From assembly GCA_002746275.1 (NCBI GenBank), contig NVWR01000001.1:340534-358562 (forward strand): DNA of 18,029 nt, given 5' to 3'. Under the pieces are notes generated by a model that searched no databases, was not told the origin of the DNA, and saw only the letters and a list, made by a program, of their open reading frames with translations. Below are positions 1 to 6,861 of this stretch, piece after piece (position 1 is the stretch's first letter; each line of letters starts with the position of its first letter). Origin of the DNA: Rhodobiaceae bacterium (GTDB lineage: Bacteria; Pseudomonadota; Alphaproteobacteria; Parvibaculales; Parvibaculaceae). Made by a program: the position numbers and the translations under genes.

Positions 1-1
1 G

Positions 2-1351
2 ATTCACGGCGATGGCGGCTTGCGCGATCAGGTACTCAAAAATCTGCCCTTCAAGCTCACCTCCTCCCAAACCATGGCGCTGGCCGAGATTTACGGCGAT
101 ATGGGGGCCGACAAACGCATGCTGCGGCTGCTGCAAGGCGATGTTGGCAGTGGCAAGACCCTGGTCGCCTTGATGGCCATGCTGAACGCCGTTGAGGCGG
201 GCACGCAGGGCGCCATGATGGCCCCCACCGAGATACTGGCCCGGCAACACGCAAAGAGCCTAGGTGCTCTGTGCGACGCTGTGAACGTTCGGCTTGCCAT
301 TCTGACAGGTCGTGAAAAGGGCAAAAAGCGCGAGGCATTGTTAGAGGCTTTGCGAGCGGGTGAAATTGACATCCTGATCGGCACCCACGCGATCTTTGAG
401 GGCGATGTGGTTTTCAAAGATCTGGGGCTGGCGGTTGTTGATGAACAGCATCGGTTTGGCGTGCATCAGCGCCTGCAGCTCTCGAGCAAGCCGGAAAACA
501 ACATTCCGGCCGATGTGCTGGTGATGACCGCAACCCCCATTCCGCGCACCCTGTCGCTTACGCATTACGGCGATATGGACGTGACCCGGCTGACGGAAAA
601 ACCGGTCGGGCGTCAGCCCATCGCCACCCGGGCCCTGCCCCTGTCACGTCTGGGAGAAATAGTTGAGGGGATTGGCCGCGCCCTTGAAGGCGGTGCGCGG
701 GTCTACTGGGTTTGCCCCCTGGTGGAAGAGTCCGAAAACCTGGATGTCGCCGCCGTGCAGGATCGGGCCGCAGCCCTGACAGCAATCTTCGGGGATAAAG
801 TCGGATTGATCCACGGCCGCATGAAGGCTGCAGAAAAAGATGCCACCATGGCGCGCTTCCAGTCCGGCGAGCTGACCCTGCTTGTCGCCACCACAGTGAT
901 TGAAGTCGGGGTCGATGTGCCCGAGGCAACCGTCATGGTGATTGAGCATGCGGAACGCTTTGGCCTTTCCCAATTGCACCAGTTGCGTGGACGCGTGGGC
1001 CGGGGCACGGAGAAATCAAGCTGCCTGTTGCTCTACCTCACGCCGCTGGGCGAAACCGCTAAGGCGCGCATCAACATCCTGCGCGAAACCGAAGACGGAT
1101 TTGTGATCGCCGAGGAAGACTTGAAACTCCGCGGCGCAGGAGAAGTCTTGGGCACCCGTCAAAGCGGCCTGCCCGATTTCAGATTGGCGGACCCGGTGGC
1201 TCATGCAGGCCTGCTGGAGACGGCCCATGATGATGTCCGGCTGATCTTGAACAAAGACCCGACCCTCAAAACCGAACGCGGCAAAGCCTTGCGTACCCTG
1301 CTCTATCTTTTTGAGCGCGACGAAGCGATCCGCTATTTGGACTCAGGCTGA
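2..1351 (+). CDS. recG: ATP-dependent DNA helicase RecG, C-terminal part (5' end outside window)
   Basis: RecG is a superfamily 2 DNA translocase that remodels stalled replication forks and recombination intermediates in the cytoplasm. The frame is already open at the left edge (first full codon at position 2), so this is the C-terminal ~449 codons of a protein usually near 700 residues; the N-terminal wedge/OB domain is missing because of the window boundary, not truncation. Visible motifs are Walker A GDVGSGKT (bases 137-160), the DEQH box followed by RFG (bases 440-460), motif III TATPIPRT, and the C-terminal helicase motifs with ATTVIEVGVDVP and QLRGRVGRG. The tail LKLRGAGEVLGTRQSG is typical of RecG. 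The stop lies 19 bp inside the 3' end of the convergent DUF502 gene. Identification is secure. Confidence 0.97.
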   Translation: MHGDGGLRDQVLKNLPFKLTSSQTMALAEIYGDMGADKRMLRLLQGDVGSGKTLVALMAMLNAVEAGTQGAMMAPTEILARQHAKSLGALCDAVNVRLAILTGREKGKKREALLEALRAGEIDILIGTHAIFEGDVVFKDLGLAVVDEQHRFGVHQRLQLSSKPENNIPADVLVMTATPIPRTLSLTHYGDMDVTRLTEKPVGRQPIATRALPLSRLGEIVEGIGRALEGGARVYWVCPLVEESENLDVAAVQDRAAALTAIFGDKVGLIHGRMKAAEKDATMARFQSGELTLLVATTVIEVGVDVPEATVMVIEHAERFGLSQLHQLRGRVGRGTEKSSCLLLYLTPLGETAKARINILRETEDGFVIAEEDLKLRGAGEVLGTRQSGLPDFRLADPVAHAGLLETAHDDVRLILNKDPTLKTERGKALRTLLYLFERDEAIRYLDSG

Positions 1352-2070
1352 GGGAGCTCCGGCTGATCTGATCCGCCGGTCTCGTCCGACCCGTTATTGT
1401 GGGGCGGCTCCACAAGACCTGCGGAGATGACCAGCTTGGCCGCTTCTTCCACGCTCATATCAAGAATGGTGATGTCGGAGCGTGGCACAAAGAGCAGAAA
1501 CCCTGAAGTAGGATTAGGCGTGGTCGGCAAGAACACGCTAACGAGCTTTTCGTCCGTCGGCGCCTTGTCCAGCACCTCGCCTTTGGTCTGCGTGGTGACA
1601 AAGACCAGCGCGTAAAGCCCGCGCCGGGGGTATTCGATCAATCCGACGTCACGGAATGAATCACCATCCTGCGAGATGACCGTCTCAAAGATCTGCTTGA
1701 GCGCATTATAAATATTGCGAACAACCGGCATCCGGTCGACCAGCCGCTCTCCCAGACGCAGGATACGCCGCCCCAGGAAATTCGCCGTCAACGCCCCAAG
1801 AAGGGTCAGGCCAACCAGTACAACGACCAGACCGATGCCGGGAACGGTGAACGGAAGCAGCGTATCCGGGTGGTATTCAACGGGCAGGAAGCTGACAATG
1901 TACTCGTCGATATATTCAATAAACCAGCGGGTCAGGTAAATCGTGATCCAGATCGGCGCAGCAACCACCAGCCCGGTCAGGAAATAGGTCCGCAGACGCG
2001 CGACAATCCCTGCCCTTCTGCCAGGCAGCAATATCGAATGAGGATCATTTTCGGGATTGGGGGTCATCAC
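1333..2070 (-). CDS. DUF502 family membrane protein
   Basis: This is a DUF502 family protein of unknown biochemical function, 245 residues from the GTG at 2070; an in-frame ATG at 2067 is equally possible. Two hydrophobic segments are visible, about residues 29-49 and 79-101. The second is followed by the conserved stretch with RLVDRMPVVRNIYNALKQ that marks the family. A soluble C-terminal domain (YPRRGLYALVFVTTQ, then FLPTTPNPTSGFL) follows, and the last ~25 residues are polar and low complexity. In many alphaproteobacteria this gene sits between recG and glmS, and its position next to recG fits. It converges on recG with a 19-bp 3' overlap. The start overlaps by one base the stop of a short repeat-encoded reading frame, and no good ribosome binding site is visible. 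Family assignment is confident; role is unknown. Confidence 0.9.
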   Translation of the reverse strand: MMTPNPENDPHSILLPGRRAGIVARLRTYFLTGLVVAAPIWITIYLTRWFIEYIDEYIVSFLPVEYHPDTLLPFTVPGIGLVVVLVGLTLLGALTANFLGRRILRLGERLVDRMPVVRNIYNALKQIFETVISQDGDSFRDVGLIEYPRRGLYALVFVTTQTKGEVLDKAPTDEKLVSVFLPTTPNPTSGFLLFVPRSDITILDMSVEEAAKLVISAGLVEPPHNNGSDETGGSDQPELPQPESK

Positions 2071-2105
2071 TAATCGCCTATTGCCCTAAGGGCACCCTGT
2101 GTCAT
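2070..2105 (-). other. Possible 11-residue leader ORF (repeat copy 1) abutting DUF502
   Basis: An ATG at 2105 opens the frame MTQGALRAIGD, ending with TAG whose last G is the first base of the DUF502 GTG at 2070. It shares GALxAIG with the preceding mini-frame because both derive from the repeat. The differences between copies are mostly non-synonymous, which argues against coding selection. It may be only repeat DNA, or a translational-coupling leader. Confidence 0.2.
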
Positions 2106-2153
2106 CTCCGGATTTCTTCGCCTATTGCCGTAAGGGCACCCTTTACCATCTCC
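2074..2153. repeat. Two copies of a 36-bp direct repeat upstream of DUF502
   Basis: Copy 1 is 2074-2109 and copy 2 is 2118-2153, offset 44 bp, with 32 of 36 bases identical by eye. Both contain CGCCTATTGCC and TAAGGGCACCCT. Copy 1 has a perfect TGCCC-TAA-GGGCA inverted repeat, which a C-to-G change shortens in copy 2. The pair fills most of the divergent spacer between DUF502 (-) and the 2205 gene (+), so it could hold regulatory sites for either gene. No known element is recognised. Confidence 0.8.
2102..2149 (-). other. Possible 15-residue leader ORF (repeat copy 2)
   Basis: On the minus strand an ATG at 2149 opens a 15-codon frame, MVKGALTAIGEEIRR, ending with TGA at 2102-2104. The TGA overlaps the ATG of the next mini-frame (ATGA). 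A GGAG lies directly against the ATG, too close to be a normal ribosome binding site. The frame comes from one copy of the 36-bp repeat. Translation is speculative; it is listed because of the chained overlaps leading into DUF502. Confidence 0.2.
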
Positions 2154-2204
2154 AAACTTTCGTGTCAGAAATATGTAGGAACTGCCAAAACGGGGAGAAT
2201 AAAA

Positions 2205-3254
2205 ATGTCCGACAGCAAAGCAGGCGTCAAGATACGCCTCGAGCCTCAAGATGAATACACCCACACGCCAGATGCTGCGACCAATTACAATGAGAGCATG
2301 TATTTCAACATGTTCGATCCTGAGCAGAAGATCGGCGGTTGGTTCCGCCTCGGCAATCGACCAAACGAAGGCTACGCGGAAATGACCGTCTGCCTGTACC
2401 TGCCCGATGGACGGGTTGGTTTCATCTATGGCCGCCCAAAGATTTCCAATAACGACGCGATGAACGCCGGTGGCCTGTGTTTCGAAGTCGTCGAACCCTT
2501 CAAGCAGCTCAAAGTCACTTTTGAAGGCAAAATTCTGCTGCTCGACAAGCCGTTCGATATGGCCAATCCGTCACAGGCATTCAAAGATCACCCCACAGTG
2601 CCCTGCTCTCTCAGCCTCGACTATGAAGGCGTGTCGCCGATGTTTGGGGGCGAGACTGTGAAGGCAGACGGATCATCTCTCGACATTGATCCCGAGAAGT
2701 CATTCTCCAAGGCGCATTACGAACAACACATGGCAACCACCGGCACCATCACGGTCGGTGAGGAGAGCTGGACCGTCTCCGGCTTTGGCCTGCGCGACAA
2801 AAGCTGGGGACCGCGCCACTGGCAGGCCATCAATTGGTATCGCTGGCTGCCGATGAACTTTGGACGCGATTTCGGAATGATGATTTCCATCGTCACCAAT
2901 GAAGAAGGCAAAGAGCATCACGGCGGCATGGTCCTGAAAGACGGCGCCTATGACCTGATCGACGAGGTGAAAATCGATACCGAGTGGGATGAGAATTTCT
3001 ACCAGACGGCCCTCACCGCTCACATTAAGACCAAGTCGGGCGCAAGTTATCAGGTGGACGGGAAAGTCCTCTCGCTCATCCCGCTGCGCAATCGACGCAA
3101 AAACGCAGATGGCGAACAGTTGAACACTCGCATCACCGAAGGCATGACGGAATATCGTTGTGACGGTCATGTGGGCTACGGTCTGTCTGAATATCTCGAC
3201 CAGATCATTGATGGCAGGCCCTCAGGCCTCGCAAAAGATGAGGAAACGGCCTGA
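2205..3254 (+). CDS. Lipocalin-like DUF7065/DUF7064 domain protein
   Basis: This 349-residue protein has no signal peptide or membrane segment and appears cytoplasmic. It resembles the DUF7065-DUF7064 two-domain proteins, which are related in fold to AttH/CrtC-type lipocalin-like proteins. The diagnostic stretch is GFGLRDKSWGPR at residues 193-204, preceded by the YEQHMATTGTI segment near 172-182. The N-terminal half (about 10-150) is a predicted beta-rich domain with WFRLGNRPNEG. The biochemical role is not established; a lipid or acyl ligand is a reasonable guess from the fold and neighbours. The start is supported by GGGGAG at 2192-2197, seven bases before the ATG. The stop is one base from the phosphotransferase start, so the two are almost certainly co-transcribed and translationally linked. 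Confidence 0.8.
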   Translation: MSDSKAGVKIRLEPQDEYTHTPDAATNYNESMYFNMFDPEQKIGGWFRLGNRPNEGYAEMTVCLYLPDGRVGFIYGRPKISNNDAMNAGGLCFEVVEPFKQLKVTFEGKILLLDKPFDMANPSQAFKDHPTVPCSLSLDYEGVSPMFGGETVKADGSSLDIDPEKSFSKAHYEQHMATTGTITVGEESWTVSGFGLRDKSWGPRHWQAINWYRWLPMNFGRDFGMMISIVTNEEGKEHHGGMVLKDGAYDLIDEVKIDTEWDENFYQTALTAHIKTKSGASYQVDGKVLSLIPLRNRRKNADGEQLNTRITEGMTEYRCDGHVGYGLSEYLDQIIDGRPSGLAKDEETA

Positions 3255-3255
3255 C

Positions 3256-4257
3256 ATGTCCGACGCGCAGGAAAAGTTTGCGGACGCGCTTGCCGCCATT
3301 GCGTCATCGCACCTGGGAGCCGAGATGATCACCGACCTGCATCGGCTATCAGGGGGGGCCAGTCAGGAAACCTGGTCTTTCAAAAACCAAACGTCGGAGG
3401 GCACGGAGCCTCTCATTCTTCGGCGTGCGCCGGGAGGCGGTGGCAGCAATGCCAGTGGTACAGCCATCGGGCTGGAGACGGAGGCGGTGTTGATCCGTCT
3501 GGCGGCAGAGGCAGGCGTCGCCGTGCCCACCGTGCGCTATGTGGCCAAGCCCGAAGACGGCATTGGCTCCGGCTTCATCATGAACCACGTATCCGGGGAA
3601 GCATTGGGGTCCAAGATCGTGCGCAGTGATGCGTTCAGTGCCGTTCGCCCCAAACTCGCAACCCAATGCGGTGAAGCCCTCGCCCGGCTCCACGCCGTGC
3701 CCATGGCCTCCTTGCCCACGCTGCGACACTCCCCCGCAAGCGAAGAAATCAAACGCTACCAGGAGACGTACAAGACCCACGCCCACCCTCACCCGGTTTT
3801 TGATCTGGCCTTCAAATGGCTCTCCGATAACATTCCAGAAGATGGCCGAACCACACTCGTGCACGGAGATTTCCGAAACGGCAACATTATGTTCGACCCG
3901 GAAATCGGGGTGAGCGCGGTCCTGGACTGGGAGCTTGCGCACATTGGTGACCCGATGGAGGACATGGGCTGGATCTGTGTCAATTCCTGGCGTTTTGGAA
4001 AAATAGACAAACCAGTGGGTGGATTTGGCCTTCGCAATGAAATGTTTGCGGCCTATGAGGCTGCAGGCGGCCCGGCTGTTGACCCCGAACGGGTGAAATT
4101 CTGGGAAGTGCTGGGCACACTCAAATGGGGTGTCATGTGTACCACCATGTACGAAGCCTTTAAGTTGGGGCTTGATCGCTCTGTAGAACGCGCCGCCATT
4201 GGGCGTCGGTCTTCAGAAACGGAAATTGATTTGCTTTACCTGCTGGCCGCAGATTGA
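3256..4257 (+). CDS. APH-fold phosphotransferase, ACAD10/11-LvaA type (putative hydroxyacyl-CoA kinase)
   Basis: This is an aminoglycoside-phosphotransferase-fold kinase of 333 residues. An N-terminal loop with LSGGASQETW (31-40) fits the nucleotide-binding loop, LILRRAPG (53-60) is the usual RR variant of the ATP-binding strand, HGDFRNGN (203-210) is the Brenner catalytic loop, and LDWELAHIGDP (223-233) carries the metal-binding Asp. Members of this branch include the kinase domains of mammalian ACAD10/11 and Pseudomonas LvaA, which phosphorylate 4-hydroxyacyl-CoA, so a hydroxyacyl-CoA substrate is more likely than an antibiotic. The ATG at 3256 was chosen over an upstream in-frame ATG at 3160 because the latter lies inside the preceding gene and the conserved region begins after 3256. 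It is flanked by the lipocalin-like gene (1-bp gap) and a DUF6285 gene (24-bp gap). The substrate is inferred. Confidence 0.88.
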   Translation: MSDAQEKFADALAAIASSHLGAEMITDLHRLSGGASQETWSFKNQTSEGTEPLILRRAPGGGGSNASGTAIGLETEAVLIRLAAEAGVAVPTVRYVAKPEDGIGSGFIMNHVSGEALGSKIVRSDAFSAVRPKLATQCGEALARLHAVPMASLPTLRHSPASEEIKRYQETYKTHAHPHPVFDLAFKWLSDNIPEDGRTTLVHGDFRNGNIMFDPEIGVSAVLDWELAHIGDPMEDMGWICVNSWRFGKIDKPVGGFGLRNEMFAAYEAAGGPAVDPERVKFWEVLGTLKWGVMCTTMYEAFKLGLDRSVERAAIGRRSSETEIDLLYLLAAD

Positions 4258-4281
4258 GCAGAAGACTGAAACGGGGAACAC

Positions 4282-4662
4282 ATGCAAGACCTGCCAACAT
4301 CTCTGGAAATCGTCGACGTTGTGAGTGAGTTCCTGCGCAAGCAGGTGCTGCCTGAACTAGAAGGCCGAACCAAGTTTCATGCCCTCGTGGCCGCCAATGC
4401 GCTGGATATCGTGCGCCGCGAACTGGAAAATGCTCCCACCGCGAATGCGGACGAGCACACCCGGTTGCGCACCCTTCTGGGCACAGACGGCACCCTGGAA
4501 GAGCTCAATGACCTTCTGTGTAGAGGGCTCGAAAGTGGCAAGATCAACCTCAAGACGCCAGGTCTCAAAGAGCACCTGTGGACATCCACCTTGACTAAGC
4601 TCGCCATCGATCAGCCAAAATACTCAGCCTACAAGAAGGCCATGGCAGAAGACCGCACCTGA
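4282..4662 (+). CDS. DUF6285 domain protein (LvaB-like kinase partner)
   Basis: This is a small soluble, mostly helical protein of 126 residues that matches DUF6285. The N-terminal pattern is LPTSLEIVDVVSEFLRKQVLPEL, followed by the FHALVAANALDIVRREL helix, then LNDLLCRGLESGK, and a C-terminal LTKLAIDQPKY. Genes of this family regularly lie directly beside an ACAD10/11-type phosphotransferase. From memory, the LvaB protein needed for LvaA kinase activity in levulinate catabolism is of this type, so a role as accessory subunit of the preceding kinase is inferred. A GGGGAA sits just upstream of the ATG. No LvaC-like acyl-CoA dehydrogenase is present next to it in this window. Confidence 0.82.
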   Translation: MQDLPTSLEIVDVVSEFLRKQVLPELEGRTKFHALVAANALDIVRRELENAPTANADEHTRLRTLLGTDGTLEELNDLLCRGLESGKINLKTPGLKEHLWTSTLTKLAIDQPKYSAYKKAMAEDRT

Positions 4663-4721
4663 GAGCAACCTTCACCAGCTCTTGATGAGGGCGCGTGAAA
4701 GAACGTGCTATGGTCCCGCCC

Positions 4722-4744
4722 GTTGGCGAACTGACAAAGCCAAC
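4722..4744. promoter_or_regulatory. Inverted repeat upstream of the DUF3089 hydrolase
   Basis: GTTGGC (4722-4727) and GCCAAC (4739-4744) form perfect 6-bp arms around an 11-base loop, about 35 bp before the DUF3089 start. It could be an operator or an mRNA hairpin. There is no T tract after it, so it is not a typical terminator. The function is unproven. Confidence 0.25.
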
Positions 4745-4779
4745 ATCCAGACACCAGGATTCAGGCAGGGAACGGTTGC

Positions 4780-5898
4780 ATGATGAAGAAAATTGGCTAC
4801 GGCCTCGTGGGGCTCGTGCTTGTGGCAGCTGTGGGTGCCCTCACTCTCTACATGAACCCAAAACTTGCAGAGCGACTGATCCTAAAGCCGTCGGATGGAT
4901 TTGATCTCGCCAGTGTGCCGCCTGCACCCGACTATGCCTCTCCCGATGCCTGGGCCGCTTTGCCTGACCGTCAGGACAATGCCGACGTTGTGCCGCCGGA
5001 AAGTGGTGCGAAGGACAATCAGGCCACAGCGCTGGTCGATGTCTTTTTCGTGCATCCCACGACTTATTATCAAAGCGACATGTGGAACGCCCGGTATGAC
5101 GAGCCCGGCGTCACAACAGAATTTCTGGAAGACGGCGTTCTCCGACATCAGGCGGCTGTGTTCAATGGCAGTGCCAAAGTCTATGCCCCGCGCTACCGTC
5201 AGGCGACGCTCTACTCCTTTATGGGAGACGAGCCGGACACCTATGCTGCTCTCGCTTTCGCTTATGAGGACGTGGAGCGCGCCTTTGACCATTTCATCAA
5301 TAACATGAATACAGGTCGGCCTTTCATTTTGGCATCACACAGCCAGGGCTCGCTACATGCGATGAAACTGCTGGAAGAAAAGATTGCCGGCACACCACTG
5401 GCGAACCGTATGGTCGCAGCTTACATCGTCGGCTATTCCATTCCCGAAGAACTGGGCGCTGACGGGATCAGCCCGTGTGCAGATGAATATTCAACCGGCT
5501 GTTACCTGAACTGGAATTCCCTGACCAGCGACGCCAAAACCACCGGCTGGAAACAGACAACGAAAATCTGGATCAATGGCAGACTGGAACCCATTGCCGG
5601 TCGCAAGATCACCTGCGTCAACCCGATCGTCGGCATTCTCGGCGCGTCTGCGGCGCAGTCAGAAAATATTGGCGGGCAACCATTTGCAGATGCCGAAGAA
5701 AGCATCAGGCCTGTGGTCCCTGGACTGACCGAGGCCACATGCACAGACGGCATGCTAATTGTCTCACCTCCCACCGACGATGACGGGCTGACGTTCGGCG
5801 TCAATGGCGGCGACTACCACATCTACGACTACAACCTGTTCCACATGAACCTGCGGGCAGACATTGCGCGGCGGATTGGCGCCTTCTGGAAACTGTAA
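4780..5898 (+). CDS. DUF3089 alpha/beta hydrolase, membrane-anchored
   Basis: This 372-residue protein is of the DUF3089 family, lipase-like alpha/beta hydrolases. An N-terminal hydrophobic segment (about 5-25) follows MMKK and lacks an obvious signal peptidase I site, so it is probably a signal anchor with the enzyme domain in the periplasm. The family hallmark DVFFVHPTTY is at 87-96. The nucleophile elbow is ASHSQGS with Ser188 as the likely nucleophile, and the C-terminal YHIYDYNLFHMNLR supplies candidate catalytic His residues. Four or more cysteines in the second half (SPCADEYSTGCYL, ITCV, EATCTDG) fit an oxidising periplasmic location. An AGGGAA ribosome binding site lies 7 bases before 4780. 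The substrate is unknown. The 117-bp gap after DUF6285 suggests a separate transcript. Confidence 0.88.
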   Translation: MMKKIGYGLVGLVLVAAVGALTLYMNPKLAERLILKPSDGFDLASVPPAPDYASPDAWAALPDRQDNADVVPPESGAKDNQATALVDVFFVHPTTYYQSDMWNARYDEPGVTTEFLEDGVLRHQAAVFNGSAKVYAPRYRQATLYSFMGDEPDTYAALAFAYEDVERAFDHFINNMNTGRPFILASHSQGSLHAMKLLEEKIAGTPLANRMVAAYIVGYSIPEELGADGISPCADEYSTGCYLNWNSLTSDAKTTGWKQTTKIWINGRLEPIAGRKITCVNPIVGILGASAAQSENIGGQPFADAEESIRPVVPGLTEATCTDGMLIVSPPTDDDGLTFGVNGGDYHIYDYNLFHMNLRADIARRIGAFWKL

Positions 5899-5949
5899 GG
5901 GTTCCCGCGCAGCGTAAACGCATGCCGCTCTGAGGTTGAGCATGGCCGG

Positions 5950-5978
5950 TTGACACGATTGATCTTATATATAACAAT
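5950..5978 (+). promoter_or_regulatory. Promoter of the arsR-SRPBCC operon, possibly leaderless
   Basis: A perfect -35 TTGACA lies at 5950-5955. An AT-rich -10 region (TATATAACAAT) follows, with TAACAA at 5972-5977 after a 16-bp spacer. Transcription would then start about 5984, at or within a base or two of the ATG at 5985, and no purine-rich ribosome binding site exists before that ATG. This suggests a leaderless mRNA. Confidence 0.55.
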
Positions 5979-5986
5979 ACTGTTAT
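5971..5986. promoter_or_regulatory. Operator palindrome overlapping -10 and start codon
   Basis: ATAACA (5971-5976), ATAC spacer, TGTTAT (5981-5986) is a perfect inverted repeat with 6-bp arms. It covers the -10 region and the first bases of the regulator's own start codon, an ideal position for autorepression by the ArsR-type protein encoded immediately downstream. Winged-helix ArsR proteins bind AT-rich palindromes of this kind. Confidence 0.55.
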
Positions 5987-6356
5987 GGAACAGATCAGTT
6001 ATACAAATCCTCAATCAGACCTCAACGCCATCTTTGCAGCGCTCGCCGACCCAACCCGGCGAGCGATCCTGTCGCGTCTTGCCCAGGGTCAGGCATCGGT
6101 CAACGAGATCGCATCCCCCTTCAAGATGAGCCAGCCCGCCGTCTCACGGCACCTGAAGGTGCTTGAACGGGCCGGCCTGATTGAGCGTGACGTGGACCAA
6201 CAACGCCGCCCCGCGAAGCTGAAGGCTGAAAAGATGGCCATGGCGGTCGATTGGCTCACAGACTTTAAAGCCTTCTGGGGCAAGAGCTTTGATCAATTGG
6301 ATGATGTTCTAGCCAGCATGAAACAAGCCCAAATGAAAGAAACCAACAATGAGTGA
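5985..6356 (+). CDS. ArsR-family winged-helix regulator (SRPBCC-associated)
   Basis: This is a transcriptional repressor of 123 residues. The opening NAIFAALADPTRRAILSRL (about 14-32) is the conserved first helices of the ArsR family, and the helix-turn-helix is at about 37-60 with MSQPAVSRHLKVLERAGLI. The wing follows with DVDQQRRPAKLK. There is no cysteine metal-binding ELCVC motif, so this is the non-metal branch usually paired with an SRPBCC/AHSA1 protein. It overlaps that next gene by 8 bp. The promoter palindrome suggests autoregulation. The inducer is unknown. Confidence 0.93.
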   Translation: MEQISYTNPQSDLNAIFAALADPTRRAILSRLAQGQASVNEIASPFKMSQPAVSRHLKVLERAGLIERDVDQQRRPAKLKAEKMAMAVDWLTDFKAFWGKSFDQLDDVLASMKQAQMKETNNE

Positions 6357-6861
6357 ATTGCCTGAATATGTTTTCGATCGTGTGTTTGACGCGCCGCGCG
6401 AGATGGTCTGGCGTGCTTGGACCGATCCCAACATTCTTCAGCGTTGGTATGGACCGGGGGTGGAAACAACTATCCACAAGTTCGATTTGAAGCCCGGCGG
6501 AATGTGGCTCAACGAGATGAAATGGGGCGGCAATTCCAACTACCAGAAAGTCGTTTTCAAGGAAGTGACACAACCCTCAAAGCTGGTGTGGCACCACTAC
6601 TCGTCCACAGATGCAGATTGGAACAATGCGCCTAATCCCAATATGCCGGACTGGCCCGCGCTGCTTCTAACGACCGTCACGTTGGAAGAAGTGGGTGACA
6701 AAACAAACGTGCGCCTGTCTCAGGTTCCCATGGATGCCCCCGATGCAGAAATCACCTGCTTTGCCGCCGCCATGGGCAACATGAGCAAAGGCTGGGGCAG
6801 CGGATACGCCATCTTGGACGAAATCTTTGCAGAGTTACAAGCAGCACAGGGGGGCAAGTGA
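6349..6861 (+). CDS. SRPBCC/AHSA1-domain protein
   Basis: This 170-residue protein has the START-like SRPBCC fold of the AHSA1 (activator of Hsp90 ATPase homologue 1-like) branch. The typical opening is FDRVFDAPREMVWRAWTDP followed by LQRWYGP; the middle has FDLKPGGMW and the end has a long C-terminal helix with GWGSGYAILDEIFAEL. Such proteins bind hydrophobic ligands in a central cavity, and many are uncharacterised partners of the ArsR-type regulator encoded upstream. The start overlaps the regulator by 8 bp and the stop overlaps the next gene's ATG by one base (TGATG), so the three genes form one translationally coupled unit. The ligand cannot be told from the sequence. Confidence 0.92.
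   Translation: MSELPEYVFDRVFDAPREMVWRAWTDPNILQRWYGPGVETTIHKFDLKPGGMWLNEMKWGGNSNYQKVVFKEVTQPSKLVWHHYSSTDADWNNAPNPNMPDWPALLLTTVTLEEVGDKTNVRLSQVPMDAPDAEITCFAAAMGNMSKGWGSGYAILDEIFAELQAAQGGK

Noticed and set aside
3160..3255. Upstream in-frame ATG for the phosphotransferase
   Set aside because: It would bury the first 32 codons inside the preceding gene, and the added residues look unlike the family; the ATG at 3256 is well placed after the stop.
3349..3942. A 197-codon open frame on the minus strand opposite the phosphotransferase
   Set aside because: It covers the conserved kinase motifs in antisense and has no features of its own.
3256..4257. Reading the APH-fold gene as an aminoglycoside resistance determinant
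   Set aside because: Sequence style (LSGGASQETW, RRAPG) and the DUF6285 neighbour point to the acyl-CoA kinase branch, and no resistance context is present.
4661..4682. AGAGC/GCTCT inverted repeat after DUF6285 as a terminator
   Set aside because: The stem is 5 bp with an 11-base loop and no T tract follows.
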